From Candidatus Nitrosopelagicus sp. (GTDB lineage Archaea > Thermoproteota > Nitrososphaeria > Nitrososphaerales > Nitrosopumilaceae): a DNA stretch of 39,848 nucleotides. How positions within the stretch are numbered: the first letter of the stretch is position 1; every line of letters starts with the position of its first letter. The stretch lies in assembly GCA_030751155.1 (NCBI GenBank), contig JASMGS010000021.1, forward strand, positions 1 to 39,848, given 5' to 3'. Positions 15,273-24,229 of this stretch are shown one piece after another. The notes beneath the pieces are model-generated. The model searched no databases and was not told the DNA's origin. It saw only the letters and a program-made list of their open reading frames with translations. Position numbers and translations under genes: made by a program.

Positions 15273-16111
15273 CTAGTATCACAATTCTTTATGATACAAT
15301 ACGTCTTGAAGAGAAATTATTGATTGAATCTGCAAAGAAAAATAATATAACAATAGAGATGGTTGATTGTAAGAAATTGTTTATAGATCTAGATAAAAAT
15401 TCACATGATATACAGACTGTTTTACAGCGATGTGTTAGTTATTATCGTAATATTCATTCTACTGCGGTATTAGAAGGGCAAGGTGTAAAAGTCGTCAATT
15501 GTTTAAACACAGGTATTTTTGCAGGAAATAAACTCTTTACGCACATGCTATTAAAAAAGGCAGGAATTGAAACACCAAATGCAACTGTAGCTTTTTCGAA
15601 GGATGCAGCAATGAAAATGTTTGATGAGTGTGGTTTTCCAAAAATCATAAAACCAACTGTTGGTAGTTGGGGTAGGATGGTATCAAAAATTAATGACATG
15701 GATTCCGCAGATGGGATTATAGAAGGTAAGGAAGCTATGCACCCAATTCATCATATACATTTTTTTGAAGAATTCGTTCAACGTCCTCCAAGGGATATTC
15801 GTGTAATTGTGATTGGTGATAATGCTGTTGCTGCAATTTATAGAAATTCAGCAGATGGTAACTGGAAAACTAATACCCATCTTGGTGGCTCCGCTGAAAC
15901 ATGTAAGATTACAAATGAATTAGAAGATGTTTGTTTAAAGGCAAAAAATACAGTGTTCGGTGATATTGTGGGTGTAGATTTGATGGAAAGTGAAGAAAAG
16001 GGTCTTGTTGTTCATGAAATAAACAATACAACAGAATTTAGAAATGTTGTTAGAGTGACAGGAATAGATGTCCCAAAATTAATGTTAGAGCATGTAAAAG
16101 GGTTGCAATAA
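15269..16111 (+). CDS. lysX: LysW ligase, copy 2: probable alpha-aminoadipate-LysW ligase LysX
   Basis: RimK-like ATP-grasp ligase expected to attach alpha-aminoadipate to LysW. The ATP-grasp parts are intact: FPKIIKPTVGSWGRMVSKI, FFEEFVQRPPRDIRVIVIG, GVDLMESEEKGLVVHEINNTTEFRNVVRVTG. The substrate-side segment KTNTHLGGSAETC is close to the Thermus LysX version I remember, unlike copy 1. It has 280 residues and a GTG start that overlaps the lysW2 stop. Operon neighbours lysS and lysK point to the lysine branch. The ligase has no visible active-site loss, which makes the Gln end of its neighbouring carrier harder to explain as decay. Confidence 0.86.
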   Translation: MTSITILYDTIRLEEKLLIESAKKNNITIEMVDCKKLFIDLDKNSHDIQTVLQRCVSYYRNIHSTAVLEGQGVKVVNCLNTGIFAGNKLFTHMLLKKAGIETPNATVAFSKDAAMKMFDECGFPKIIKPTVGSWGRMVSKINDMDSADGIIEGKEAMHPIHHIHFFEEFVQRPPRDIRVIVIGDNAVAAIYRNSADGNWKTNTHLGGSAETCKITNELEDVCLKAKNTVFGDIVGVDLMESEEKGLVVHEINNTTEFRNVVRVTGIDVPKLMLEHVKGLQ

Positions 16112-16112
16112 A

Positions 16113-17234
16113 ATGGATACTCATTTAGTTTCTTCAAAATATGCTGTAAAGACACTTGAAAAGGCGTTAAGAATCTACACACCTTCATTACGGGAAAAAG
16201 CATTAGCTGATTTTCTTGCAGATAGATGTGATGATTTAGGATTTAAAGACATACATCAAGATGAAGTTGGAAATTTGATTGCCATAAAGGGTTCAGGTGA
16301 ACCAAGAATTATGTTATGTGGCCATATGGATGTAGTCCCAGGAAGAATCAAAGTCAGAAAAGAAGGAGATTATTTATTTGGTAGAGGAGCGTCAGATGCA
16401 AAATCTCCATTAATTGCGATGTTATTTGCGGCATCTAGTATGCAAGAAAATGAAGGTACGGTTATTTTTGTGGGTGCGGTTGATGAAGAAGGCAATGCAA
16501 CAGGAATTAAAAACCTTGTAAAAAATAAACCAGAGATAGACTATGCAATTTTTGGAGAGCCAAGCAGTATTCAGAAAGTAACCATAGCATACAAGGGAAG
16601 GTTAGCGATAAATCTCAAGATTAATGTTGAAAACAGTGCTCATGCTAGTGCGCCTTGGCTAGCAAAAAATGCAATCGAAGAAACAGCAACCGTAGTCAAA
16701 GATTTGAAAAATAATCTGGAAGGTGGACAGGAAAATAAAACAAAAGGAATGATGCTTACTGCATCATTAACGGAAATTCGTGGTGGAACAAGTCATAATA
16801 TTACACCAAAGGAATGCATTGCAACCATAGATATCAGAATTCCAGTAGACATGAATTGTAACAGTGTGGAGGAAAAAATTACAACTAGTATAAATGAAAT
16901 TTCTTCGAAACGTGGAATTGAGATCTTATATTCGGTTGTTGATGAAACTGAACCATTTGAGGCTGCTCATAATTCAGCATTAGTTAGAGCTATCACACTT
17001 GCTGTATTGGATGTAGAACAAAAAAGACCTACATTAATTAGAAAAACTGGAACTGGTGACATGAATGTAGTTGGTAACCAATTAAAAATCCCAGTTATTA
17101 CATATGGACCTGGTGATCCTCATGAAGCACATACAATTGATGAAAAAGTATCCATAGAAGAATTCCTAAAAGGAATTGATGTGTTCAAAAGGACATTATT
17201 TCATTTAAAAAGATTACATGGTAGAAGTAAATAA
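16113..17234 (+). CDS. lysK: LysW-lysine/ornithine hydrolase LysK (M20 family)
   Basis: Zinc-dependent M20-family hydrolase that releases free lysine or ornithine from the LysW carrier. Metal-ligand motifs are visible: GHMDVVPG (70-77; H71, D73), GRGASDAKSP (90-99), VDEEGNATG with the catalytic Glu (about E125) and GEPSS. The dimerisation/active-site region contains GGTSHNITP and RKTGTGDMN, and a C-terminal His is in DPHEAHTIDE. The 373 residues are normal for the family. It starts 1 nt after lysX and its stop overlaps dph5 by 1 nt. Only one copy is present, so it probably serves both branches. Confidence 0.92.
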   Translation: MDTHLVSSKYAVKTLEKALRIYTPSLREKALADFLADRCDDLGFKDIHQDEVGNLIAIKGSGEPRIMLCGHMDVVPGRIKVRKEGDYLFGRGASDAKSPLIAMLFAASSMQENEGTVIFVGAVDEEGNATGIKNLVKNKPEIDYAIFGEPSSIQKVTIAYKGRLAINLKINVENSAHASAPWLAKNAIEETATVVKDLKNNLEGGQENKTKGMMLTASLTEIRGGTSHNITPKECIATIDIRIPVDMNCNSVEEKITTSINEISSKRGIEILYSVVDETEPFEAAHNSALVRAITLAVLDVEQKRPTLIRKTGTGDMNVVGNQLKIPVITYGPGDPHEAHTIDEKVSIEEFLKGIDVFKRTLFHLKRLHGRSK

Positions 17235-18271
17235 TGCTGTGGTTCATTGGTCTTGGTATATCTGGAACTGAGTCAATACCTAGTGAATCCATAAAAATTA
17301 TTGAGAAAGCTGATTTAGTATATTTGGAATCATTTACAAGTCCAATTTACGTGAAACATGAAGAAGAAATTAAAAACTTGGTGCATGGTGAATTCAAAAT
17401 TGCAAAAAGATGGATGGTGGAGGATGGTAAGGAAATACTTAATGCTTCAAGAAGTTCTATTGTAGTTTTATTATCTTATGGGGATCCGTATATAGCTACA
17501 ACACACATAGAACTAAGAACTAGAGCAAGATTAGAAGATATAGAAACAAAAACAATTCATTCTACCTCGGCAATAACTGCAATGATAGGAGAGATAGGAT
17601 TACAATTCTATAAAGTTGGAAAGATTGTAACTATAATGAGTGACAAAAAATCTGTAACAACACCTTATACTACTATTTTTAAGAATCTAATAGAAGGATT
17701 ACATTCTATAATATTATTAGAATATAATGAGGATCAAAATTTTTTTCTTGACCCTAAGACTGCTATTTTGAGTCTGCTAGACATTGAAAAGGAACAAAAA
17801 CGAAAAGTTGTAAATAATGATACATTTGCAATTGTTACTTCAAGAGTTGGAATGAAAACACAAAAAATCACCTCTGGAAAATTCAGTGATTTGCTCAAAA
17901 TAGATTTTGGTGAACCGCCACATAGTGTTATTATTACTGGAAAACTACATTTTACAGAATCTGATGCTATCAGCGCATTAACTGATTGTTTATCCAAGCC
18001 GGCCGATAATTCAAATGATATTAAGAATATCTCAATGCAGATGATTGAAAAATATGTTCCAATGGTTAGAGACGCATTAAATGAAATTAAACCATTTTAT
18101 AGTGATGCAAAAGAGTTTCAGGATATACTTCAAAATGCAGAACTTTACATTGATGATGCAGAAAATTTTCTAAAAGAAGGAAAGGATGAAAATGCAGTTT
18201 TGAGTATTGGTTATGCGGATGGTTTAGTAGATGCTCTAAGAATTGCAAAGGGTATAGATCCAAAAATGTAG
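17234..18271 (+). CDS. dphB: Diphthine synthase Dph5 fused to a DUF357 domain
   Basis: Residues 1 to about 255 are Dph5, the SAM-dependent methyltransferase that methylates the modified histidine of elongation factor 2 in diphthamide synthesis. FIGLGISGTESIP (4-16), LLSYGDPYIATTH (79-91) and the region up to VIITGKLHFTESDAI are typical. The protein is 345 residues, about 80-90 longer than standalone Dph5. The extra part (about 266-342) is helical, ends YADGLVDALRIAKG, and fits the small archaeal DUF357 family. The gene starts 1 nt inside lysK and is followed by ribL after 44 bp. The fusion is read from one uninterrupted frame; the DUF357 role is unknown. Confidence 0.9.
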   Translation: MLWFIGLGISGTESIPSESIKIIEKADLVYLESFTSPIYVKHEEEIKNLVHGEFKIAKRWMVEDGKEILNASRSSIVVLLSYGDPYIATTHIELRTRARLEDIETKTIHSTSAITAMIGEIGLQFYKVGKIVTIMSDKKSVTTPYTTIFKNLIEGLHSIILLEYNEDQNFFLDPKTAILSLLDIEKEQKRKVVNNDTFAIVTSRVGMKTQKITSGKFSDLLKIDFGEPPHSVIITGKLHFTESDAISALTDCLSKPADNSNDIKNISMQMIEKYVPMVRDALNEIKPFYSDAKEFQDILQNAELYIDDAENFLKEGKDENAVLSIGYADGLVDALRIAKGIDPKM

Positions 18272-18315
18272 ATTATCGATGCGTTAAAAAGTAATAAGAA
18301 GAGTGAGGAATATAA

Positions 18316-18786
18316 TTGGATTTTTCAGTAAAGTTGAGAAATGATTGGGAAAAACGTGGACTCAAAATTGTGTTGGCTGGAGGAGTTTTTGATATTATCC
18401 ATCCTGGTCATATACACACCCTTAATGCCGCAAAAGATCTAGGCGATATCTTAGTAGTTGTAATTGCTACTGACAAAACAGCCATAAAAATGAAAAAAAG
18501 ATCACCACTACATAGTCAGGAGTCTAGATGTGAATTGGTAAGTTGTTTATCCATGGTTGATGTTGTAATTATCGGTAATGAAGATAATATCTTTGAAACT
18601 GTAAAACTAGTAAAACCTGATGTAATCGCATTAGGATATGATCAGATCCATCAAGAAAAATTCATATCTGATGGATGTAAGCAAATTAACCTTGATGTGG
18701 AAATAGCAAGATTGTCGTCACCCATTCCTGAATTATCAAGCTCTGACATTCAAAAAAAATATGGTGAAGATATCCATGATCTTTAG
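18316..18786 (+). CDS. ribL: FAD synthetase RibL (archaeal cytidylyltransferase-type)
   Basis: Archaeal FMN adenylyltransferase of the nucleotidyltransferase superfamily, which makes FAD from FMN and ATP or a related nucleotide. The nucleotide-binding motif GGVFDIIHPGHIHTL (about 22-36) contains the HxGH signature as HPGH, and the C-terminal ISSTxI-like part reads LSSSDIQKKYG. It has 156 residues. It starts at TTG 18316; no ATG is near. It ends 1 nt away from the end of ribK on the other strand, so the two steps from riboflavin to FAD are encoded tail-to-tail. Glycerol-phosphate cytidylyltransferase is the nearest alternative; context favours RibL. Confidence 0.85.
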   Translation: MDFSVKLRNDWEKRGLKIVLAGGVFDIIHPGHIHTLNAAKDLGDILVVVIATDKTAIKMKKRSPLHSQESRCELVSCLSMVDVVIIGNEDNIFETVKLVKPDVIALGYDQIHQEKFISDGCKQINLDVEIARLSSPIPELSSSDIQKKYGEDIHDL

Positions 18787-18787
18787 T

Positions 18788-19477
18788 TTACGATCGATTA
18801 GGAATTAAAATTTTAATTGTGACTTTAGCGCCAGTTTTTAGTTTAGCAGTTTTACGTAAATTATTTTTTGATATTAATTCAATCACCGAATTATCATGAT
18901 GTGTTCTCTCAAGACGAATTAATTCACATTTAGTAGAATTATTTAATTTAGCGTGAAAACATTTTACCCATCCATATGTCCTCTTTCCATCAGAAAATGG
19001 TTCAATCATTATACCATCTAAAACAATGAATTGTTCAACTGCTTGGATATATTCTGGCTGATTTAATTTTACATTAAGTGTTCCTGGAAATGGGATAAAT
19101 CCAATTTTTGATTTAAATTGTTTTGTATATCCCTTCAATGACATATAATATGCACCCTCTCCCATCCCTGAAATTATTGTACCCTTTAATTCTAAAGAAG
19201 ATACAGATGTTTCTATATTAGCACGTAAAAGTAGATGTAGTTTAAGTAATTCAGCATATCCATTTTGGGTAATTTTAACAGAAACTTTTCTTCCATGAAC
19301 TACTCGTTCAATGAATCCATTCGTTTCTAATTCTAAAAGATGTTTTGAGGCAGATTGCTGCGATTTTTTTATATTTTCAGCGAGAGATGATGTAGTAATT
19401 TGAATAAAATTATATCGTGCTCCCTTAGACAGTAATTGTGATAATGTGAGAATATGTTGAATCTTTAGATCAGACAT
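18788..19477 (-). CDS. ribK: CTP-dependent riboflavin kinase RibK with N-terminal winged helix
   Basis: Archaeal riboflavin kinase that uses CTP instead of ATP to make FMN. The N-terminal about 90 residues form a winged-helix domain (TTSSLAENIKKSQQSASKHLLELETNGFIERVVHG). The kinase domain follows: LKGTIISGMGEGAYYMSLKGYTKQF, IGFIPFPGTLNVKL and the C-terminal segment with RLERTHHDNSVIELIS. The 229 residues match two-domain RibK proteins, where the helix-turn-helix may let the enzyme act as its own regulator. It lies 6 nt downstream of dnaG on the same strand and abuts ribL tail-to-tail. Confidence 0.9.
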   Translation of the reverse strand: MSDLKIQHILTLSQLLSKGARYNFIQITTSSLAENIKKSQQSASKHLLELETNGFIERVVHGRKVSVKITQNGYAELLKLHLLLRANIETSVSSLELKGTIISGMGEGAYYMSLKGYTKQFKSKIGFIPFPGTLNVKLNQPEYIQAVEQFIVLDGIMIEPFSDGKRTYGWVKCFHAKLNNSTKCELIRLERTHHDNSVIELISKNNLRKTAKLKTGAKVTIKILIPNRS

Positions 19478-19483
19478 AAAGAA

Positions 19484-20626
19484 TTAAGATATACCGAGTT
19501 CTGTAAATGTTTTTATTTTTACATCACCAAGATTTGATAACTTTGCAGCTCTATGACCGACTATATACCCAATACCAGATGTTTTTGCATTGTCTAATAA
19601 TCTCTGAGTGATTATTCCATCCAAAATAAGACATTTTATACCAGTTTGCGTAGACAGTTTATTTACTAATTCACTGATAGGTATTTTGAATAACTGATTG
19701 TCCTTATCATCTAATGCAACAGACTCTAGTGTCTCATTTAGATCTGGATAAATTTTACTTATTACAGTGGCTAATGATTTATCGTCTTCGTTTATTGTAG
19801 GTGGACTAGTACCTAATTTTTTCATTTCAATGTTAGTATCATTTAGGATATCTGCTACACGTTGAGGGGTAAGCTCTTCCACCTCAATCCCTGAATCAGC
19901 ACGTAGTTCAATGTCTACATTAACAACTGATTTGAGTTCTTGTAGAATCATTCCACCAGCTCTATCACCGTCCAAAAATGCCACAATTTTCTTTTTGGAT
20001 TTACACATTTCTTTAATAGATTCATCTATAGTTGCACCATTTATTGCTAAAGCATTATCAAATCCAGCTCTAAGTAAGTTTAAGATATCAGCCCTTCCCT
20101 CCACCAAAATTATCCATGGTGAATCAAAAACTCCTGTACTACATGGAAGTTTATTTGGACCGTACGTGGTAACTTTTCCTGCTATGCTTTCATGTACATC
20201 TTTCAGCATGGTATCCCCTTCACTAACAGATTTAGTGGACCATTTCTGTTTGATTTCTTTTGCTCTGCGTACAATGTCTTCCTTTTTTGATGCACGTACA
20301 TCATCTATTGCATCTAATTTGAAACTGCAATCAAACGGACCGACTTTATCTATACTTTCAATTGCAGCAGATATTAGCGCACAGGTATCAACATCAGTAC
20401 TCATAGGTAGAAGTACGTTACCATTTGTAGTATTCTCAGTAGAAGTAGTAGTAACTTCTATTCTTCCAACCTTAGAAACACGCTGAAGCTCATTCAGATT
20501 CATCTCAGGGCCTAGAAGACCCTCAGTTTGTCCGAATATAGCCCCTATGATGTCTGCACGTTCGACAAGACCATCGACATCGAATGATAGTTTAACATGA
20601 TACTTGACGATTCCAGTGTACGGCAA
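19484..20626 (-). CDS. dnaG: Archaeal DnaG-like primase
   Basis: Bacterial-type DnaG homologue of archaea, with TOPRIM domain; in other archaea it is associated with the exosome and can synthesise primers. TOPRIM motifs: ILVEGRADILNLLRAGF (173-189; Glu 176) and KKIVAFLDGDRAGG (212-225; DxD). KYHVKLSFDVDGLVERADIIGAIFGQTEGLLG at the N-terminus is typical. The 380 residues are normal. The start is TTG, directly preceded by an in-frame stop. A TATA-like aatatattta (20651-20660) lies about 29 bp upstream, so it is probably leaderless. Zinc-binding cysteines of bacterial DnaG are absent, as usual in archaea. Confidence 0.94.
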   Translation of the reverse strand: MPYTGIVKYHVKLSFDVDGLVERADIIGAIFGQTEGLLGPEMNLNELQRVSKVGRIEVTTTSTENTTNGNVLLPMSTDVDTCALISAAIESIDKVGPFDCSFKLDAIDDVRASKKEDIVRRAKEIKQKWSTKSVSEGDTMLKDVHESIAGKVTTYGPNKLPCSTGVFDSPWIILVEGRADILNLLRAGFDNALAINGATIDESIKEMCKSKKKIVAFLDGDRAGGMILQELKSVVNVDIELRADSGIEVEELTPQRVADILNDTNIEMKKLGTSPPTINEDDKSLATVISKIYPDLNETLESVALDDKDNQLFKIPISELVNKLSTQTGIKCLILDGIITQRLLDNAKTSGIGYIVGHRAAKLSNLGDVKIKTFTELGIS

Positions 20627-20650
20627 TTAATTTTCATCTCCATTTTATTC

Positions 20651-20660
20651 AATATATTTA
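20651..20660 (-). promoter_or_regulatory. TATA-like box of dnaG-ribK
   Basis: TAAATATATT on the minus strand, centred about 29 bp before the TTG start of dnaG. This spacing supports both the TTG start and a leaderless transcript. Confidence 0.5.
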
Positions 20661-20730
20661 AGTCTTCAATGATGGTTATAAGTGCTTGCGGATCAAGGAT
20701 AACTTTCTATAATAAAGTTTGAAAAAATGA

Positions 20731-21195
20731 TTATTCAGTACTGAACGATGAACCACAAGAGCATGATTTGGTAACATTAGGATTATTGATTTTGAATCCA
20801 GATCCCATGAGACTTTCAATGTAGTCCACATTTGCACCCTTGAGATGTTCCTGACTGTAAGTGTCAACTATTACTTTGACACCATTTTCTTCAATAGTTA
20901 GATCATCTTCTTCTGCTGCTTTCTCGAAACCCATTCCGTAAGAAAGTCCAGAACAACCACCGCCTTGAACATATATTCTAAGGAACTGTGGGCTCTCCTT
21001 TTCTTCTTTCATGAATTCTGAAATTTTTTCTGCTGCTTTCTCAGTGATTGTGATCAATTTTCCTGATTGTGTTTGAGGTTGTGGTGACTCGACAACTACT
21101 TCTTGAGGTTTTGGAGATTCATGAGATTCTCCATGATCGTGTCCACACCCACATGAATGATCAGCAGATGTTTCGTGACTTTGTTCTGTAGTCAT
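20731..21195 (-). CDS. A-type iron-sulfur carrier (IscA/ErpA/HesB family) with metal-binding N-terminal tail
   Basis: Iron-sulfur cluster carrier. The A-type core (about 47-154) has all three ligand cysteines: C81 in GGGCSGLSYGMGF and C145/C147 in SCSCGSSF. In front is a tail of about 45 residues not found in ordinary IscA. It begins with a Cys/His-rich patch, DHSCGCGHDHGESH (about 12-25), followed by a Pro/Glu/Gln linker. The patch resembles metal-binding tails of nickel or zinc chaperones, so metal storage or cluster loading is possible but unproven. The gene is alone, with no suf or isc genes beside it. Confidence 0.9.
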   Translation of the reverse strand: MTTEQSHETSADHSCGCGHDHGESHESPKPQEVVVESPQPQTQSGKLITITEKAAEKISEFMKEEKESPQFLRIYVQGGGCSGLSYGMGFEKAAEEDDLTIEENGVKVIVDTYSQEHLKGANVDYIESLMGSGFKINNPNVTKSCSCGSSFSTE

Positions 21196-21271
21196 ATATT
21201 CAACTCTGGCTGGTTCAAATTATAATAACCTTTTCCTATTAAACATATTAGGAATAAAATAAGAAGTCTGT

Positions 21272-22033
21272 TTATTTTTTACCCTTATTAACAAAATTAG
21301 TCATCCTTTCCTCTCTTTCAGGATCTGAAAAACAATTTCGCCAGGCAAGTAATTCAACACCCAAGCCAGTATCCAAATCTGCATTTCGTCCTTTGTTTAT
21401 TGCAGTTTTTGACATATGAACAGCAAGAGTAGCATTTGCAGCTATTGTTTTTGCCATTTTTAGAGATTCGTCCATTAAGACTGCTTGTTCATATACATGG
21501 TTAACAAGACCAATCTCCTTTGCAACATTTGCATTAACTGCTTTCCCAGTAAAAACAAGTTCTTTTGCTTTTGCAATTCCCACAATTCTCATTAATCTTT
21601 GTGTTCCTCCCCAACCAGGTGGTATTCCAATCGTTACTTCTGGTTGACCAATTTTTGCATTATCTGATGCAATTCTAATATCACAAGACATAGCAAGTTC
21701 ACATCCACCACCCAAAGCAAATCCATTAACTGCAGCAATAGTTGGTTTTGTTACATTTTCAACAGTGGCTGTAAGTTCTTGTCCAAGTTTTGCATAACGT
21801 TCAGATTCTTCCGCTGATATTTTTGACATATATTCTATATCAGCCCCCGCAGAAAATGCTTTGTCACCTTCACCAGTTAAAATAATTACTTTAACATTAT
21901 CATCTTTGTCTAGATCCTTGAAGGTAGTAATTATTTCCTTAGCAACATCAGTGTTCATTGCATTTAATTTTTCAGGACGGTTAATCTTAACAGTACATAT
22001 TCCTTCTTCATTTTTTACCGTTAAGAGAGACAT
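21272..22033 (-). CDS. Enoyl-CoA hydratase family: probable 3-hydroxypropionyl-CoA dehydratase / crotonyl-CoA hydratase
   Basis: Crotonase-fold enzyme of 253 residues. The oxyanion-hole segments [11 protein letters not shown] (59-69) and [18 protein letters not shown] (106-123) are present, as are both catalytic glutamates (E112 in GGCE, E132 in GQPE), so it should be a hydratase/dehydratase. In Nitrosopumilus maritimus a crotonase next to an ADP-forming acyl-CoA synthetase carries out 3-hydroxypropionyl-CoA dehydration and crotonyl-CoA hydration in the 3-hydroxypropionate/4-hydroxybutyrate carbon-fixation cycle. The same pair occurs here, 37 bp apart on one strand. Specificity is from context; family and active site are seen directly. 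Confidence 0.85.
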   Translation of the reverse strand: MSLLTVKNEEGICTVKINRPEKLNAMNTDVAKEIITTFKDLDKDDNVKVIILTGEGDKAFSAGADIEYMSKISAEESERYAKLGQELTATVENVTKPTIAAVNGFALGGGCELAMSCDIRIASDNAKIGQPEVTIGIPPGWGGTQRLMRIVGIAKAKELVFTGKAVNANVAKEIGLVNHVYEQAVLMDESLKMAKTIAANATLAVHMSKTAINKGRNADLDTGLGVELLAWRNCFSDPEREERMTNFVNKGKK

Positions 22034-22070
22034 AAAGCAAATACATCCATGATGAAATTAAATGTTATCT

Positions 22071-24188
22071 CTAACCTCTAACGGAACCCCAGTGGAATAA
22101 TGCAGATGCAGCAGCAACCCACGTTCGAAGGTCCTGGTAAACTGGGACATTATGTTTTTCAATCAATTTTATCATTTTTTCAGTATATGGACCACCATTT
22201 CCACCACATAAAATTGGCTTTTTTCTTTTCTTTGAAAGTCCAGCTAAATAATCAACAATTGTTTCTTCAAGAGGATCATCTTGGAATACAAACCAAGGCA
22301 TTGCAATGTCAACATTCTTGTCATCTAAGAATTGTTGAATAACGAATCTATAATCATCCGCAGTAGCACCACCACCTACATCTGCTGGATTACCACTATG
22401 AATAGGAACTGTTGGTGGAAAATGCTCCTTTATTTTTTTGCGAGTTTTTGATGTTAACTTTCCTATAGTAAGACCCAATCTTTCTAAATGGTCAATTCCA
22501 CCAATCATTGGACCGGCACCATTACTAGTCATGGCAACACGATTACCCTTTGCAGGAGGTTGCCACGCCATTGCCTTCAAGACACCAACTAATTCTTGAT
22601 AACTATCAACAGAAATAATTCCTGCTTGCTTGAATGCACCCATAATCATTGCATTATCACCACCGAGAGAACCTGTGTGTGATGCGGCTTGTTTTGCACC
22701 TGCTTCGCTTCTACCACTCTTCCAAATTATAATTGGTTTCTTCTTTTCTTTCATTACACGTTTTGCTGTTTTTATGAATTTTCTGCCATCGCCGAATCCT
22801 TCAACATAAAGTCCAATTACTTTAGTTTGAGGATCATTTGCAGCATACCATATCATGTCAGCTTCATCAACATCAGAACGGTTACCAAAACTAATCATTT
22901 TTGATAAACCAAACAAATCAGCACTCTCCAACATGCTAATTCCCATCGTTCCACTTTGTGAGAAGAATGCAACATTTCCTAATTTTGAACGAACCATTCT
23001 TGATTGTCCTTGAAATGCACAATCAAGTCTATTTGCTGCATTAAACATTCCAATACAGTTAGGACCGATTACACGAATTTTATGTTTTAATGATAATGCT
23101 TTTACCTCTGCCTCCATAGCTGCTCTATCACCACCAAGCTCTTTACCTCCACCCGAAACTATTACAACACTGTGAATTCCTTTCTTTGCACAAGTTTTCA
23201 TGATTGGAACACATGCCGAAAGATCAATACAAACAACAACCAGATCAACTTTTGCCTTGATTGATTCTAATGAAGGATAGCATTTGATTCCAAGAATTTT
23301 CTTTTGTTTAGGATTGATTGGATATACTTTACCTTTGTAATCTTGTTTACCCAACGCATCTAAGACAGAATTACCAATTTTTCCTGGTGTTGCAGATGCA
23401 CCAACTAATGCGACTGATTTTGGAGTAAAGAATTTTTCCATTGATGTAATGATTGGTTTTGCTTTTGAAATTGAATTATTTTTCAGTTCTTTATTTAGAA
23501 TGATCTTTGCATCTACTACAAAGTAAGATTTTGAATATACAATTACGGGATTAAAGTCAATACTGTTTATGTAATCGGCATTATCAACTCCTATCTTTCC
23601 AATTTGGACTAATGCTTTTGCAACCATGTCTATATCAATTGGTGCACTACCACGGAATCCTTTGAGAAGTTTTGAGCCTTTTAATTCATTTAGCATTGAT
23701 TTTGCATCAGATATTGTAATTGGAAGCATTCTAAATGCAACATCTTTAAGAATATCAGTAAGAACACCACCTAAACCAACCATGAGCATTGGACCAAATT
23801 GTGGATTGCTTTGTATACCAACAATTAGTTCAACTCCACCTTTTGGAATCATCTTTTCCAAAAGAATTCCTTTTACATCCACACCTTTTTTCTTGGATAA
23901 ACGACCATACATATCATTAAATGTCTTTTTGACATCTGCAACATTGTCTATTCCAACTTTTACACCACCAACATCAGTTTTGTGGAGAATTTGTGGAGAT
24001 ACAACTTTCATTACTAATGGAAATCCAATTTTTTTTGCAGCCTTTACTGCTTCGTTGGTAGATTTTACTAGAGCAAACCCAGGAACTTTAATCCCATATT
24101 TTTTTAAAATTGATTTTGCTACTTCTTCAGTTATTATTTTATGATCAGTTTGAATTGTATCATCAAAAATTTTTGTAATACTGTTCAT
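22071..24188 (-). CDS. ADP-forming acyl-CoA synthetase, probable 3-hydroxypropionate-CoA ligase
   Basis: NDP-forming acyl-CoA synthetase of 705 residues that activates an acid with ATP and CoA, releasing ADP. Domain order is swapped: ATP-grasp first (about 15-235; [21 protein letters not shown]), then CoA-binding Rossmann (about 252-345; [16 protein letters not shown]) and the succinyl-CoA-synthetase-like ligase domain. The phospho-histidine is H504 in [11 protein letters not shown]. In thaumarchaea such enzymes activate 3-hydroxypropionate or 4-hydroxybutyrate at a lower ATP cost than AMP-forming enzymes. The crotonase next to it favours 3-hydroxypropionate. 4-Hydroxybutyrate or acetate would be the alternatives. 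Confidence 0.87.
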   Translation of the reverse strand: MNSITKIFDDTIQTDHKIITEEVAKSILKKYGIKVPGFALVKSTNEAVKAAKKIGFPLVMKVVSPQILHKTDVGGVKVGIDNVADVKKTFNDMYGRLSKKKGVDVKGILLEKMIPKGGVELIVGIQSNPQFGPMLMVGLGGVLTDILKDVAFRMLPITISDAKSMLNELKGSKLLKGFRGSAPIDIDMVAKALVQIGKIGVDNADYINSIDFNPVIVYSKSYFVVDAKIILNKELKNNSISKAKPIITSMEKFFTPKSVALVGASATPGKIGNSVLDALGKQDYKGKVYPINPKQKKILGIKCYPSLESIKAKVDLVVVCIDLSACVPIMKTCAKKGIHSVVIVSGGGKELGGDRAAMEAEVKALSLKHKIRVIGPNCIGMFNAANRLDCAFQGQSRMVRSKLGNVAFFSQSGTMGISMLESADLFGLSKMISFGNRSDVDEADMIWYAANDPQTKVIGLYVEGFGDGRKFIKTAKRVMKEKKKPIIIWKSGRSEAGAKQAASHTGSLGGDNAMIMGAFKQAGIISVDSYQELVGVLKAMAWQPPAKGNRVAMTSNGAGPMIGGIDHLERLGLTIGKLTSKTRKKIKEHFPPTVPIHSGNPADVGGGATADDYRFVIQQFLDDKNVDIAMPWFVFQDDPLEETIVDYLAGLSKKRKKPILCGGNGGPYTEKMIKLIEKHNVPVYQDLRTWVAAASALFHWGSVRG

Positions 24189-24229
24189 AATAGATCGATA
24201 AAAAAATTTTTCAATATATTAAACTTTGG

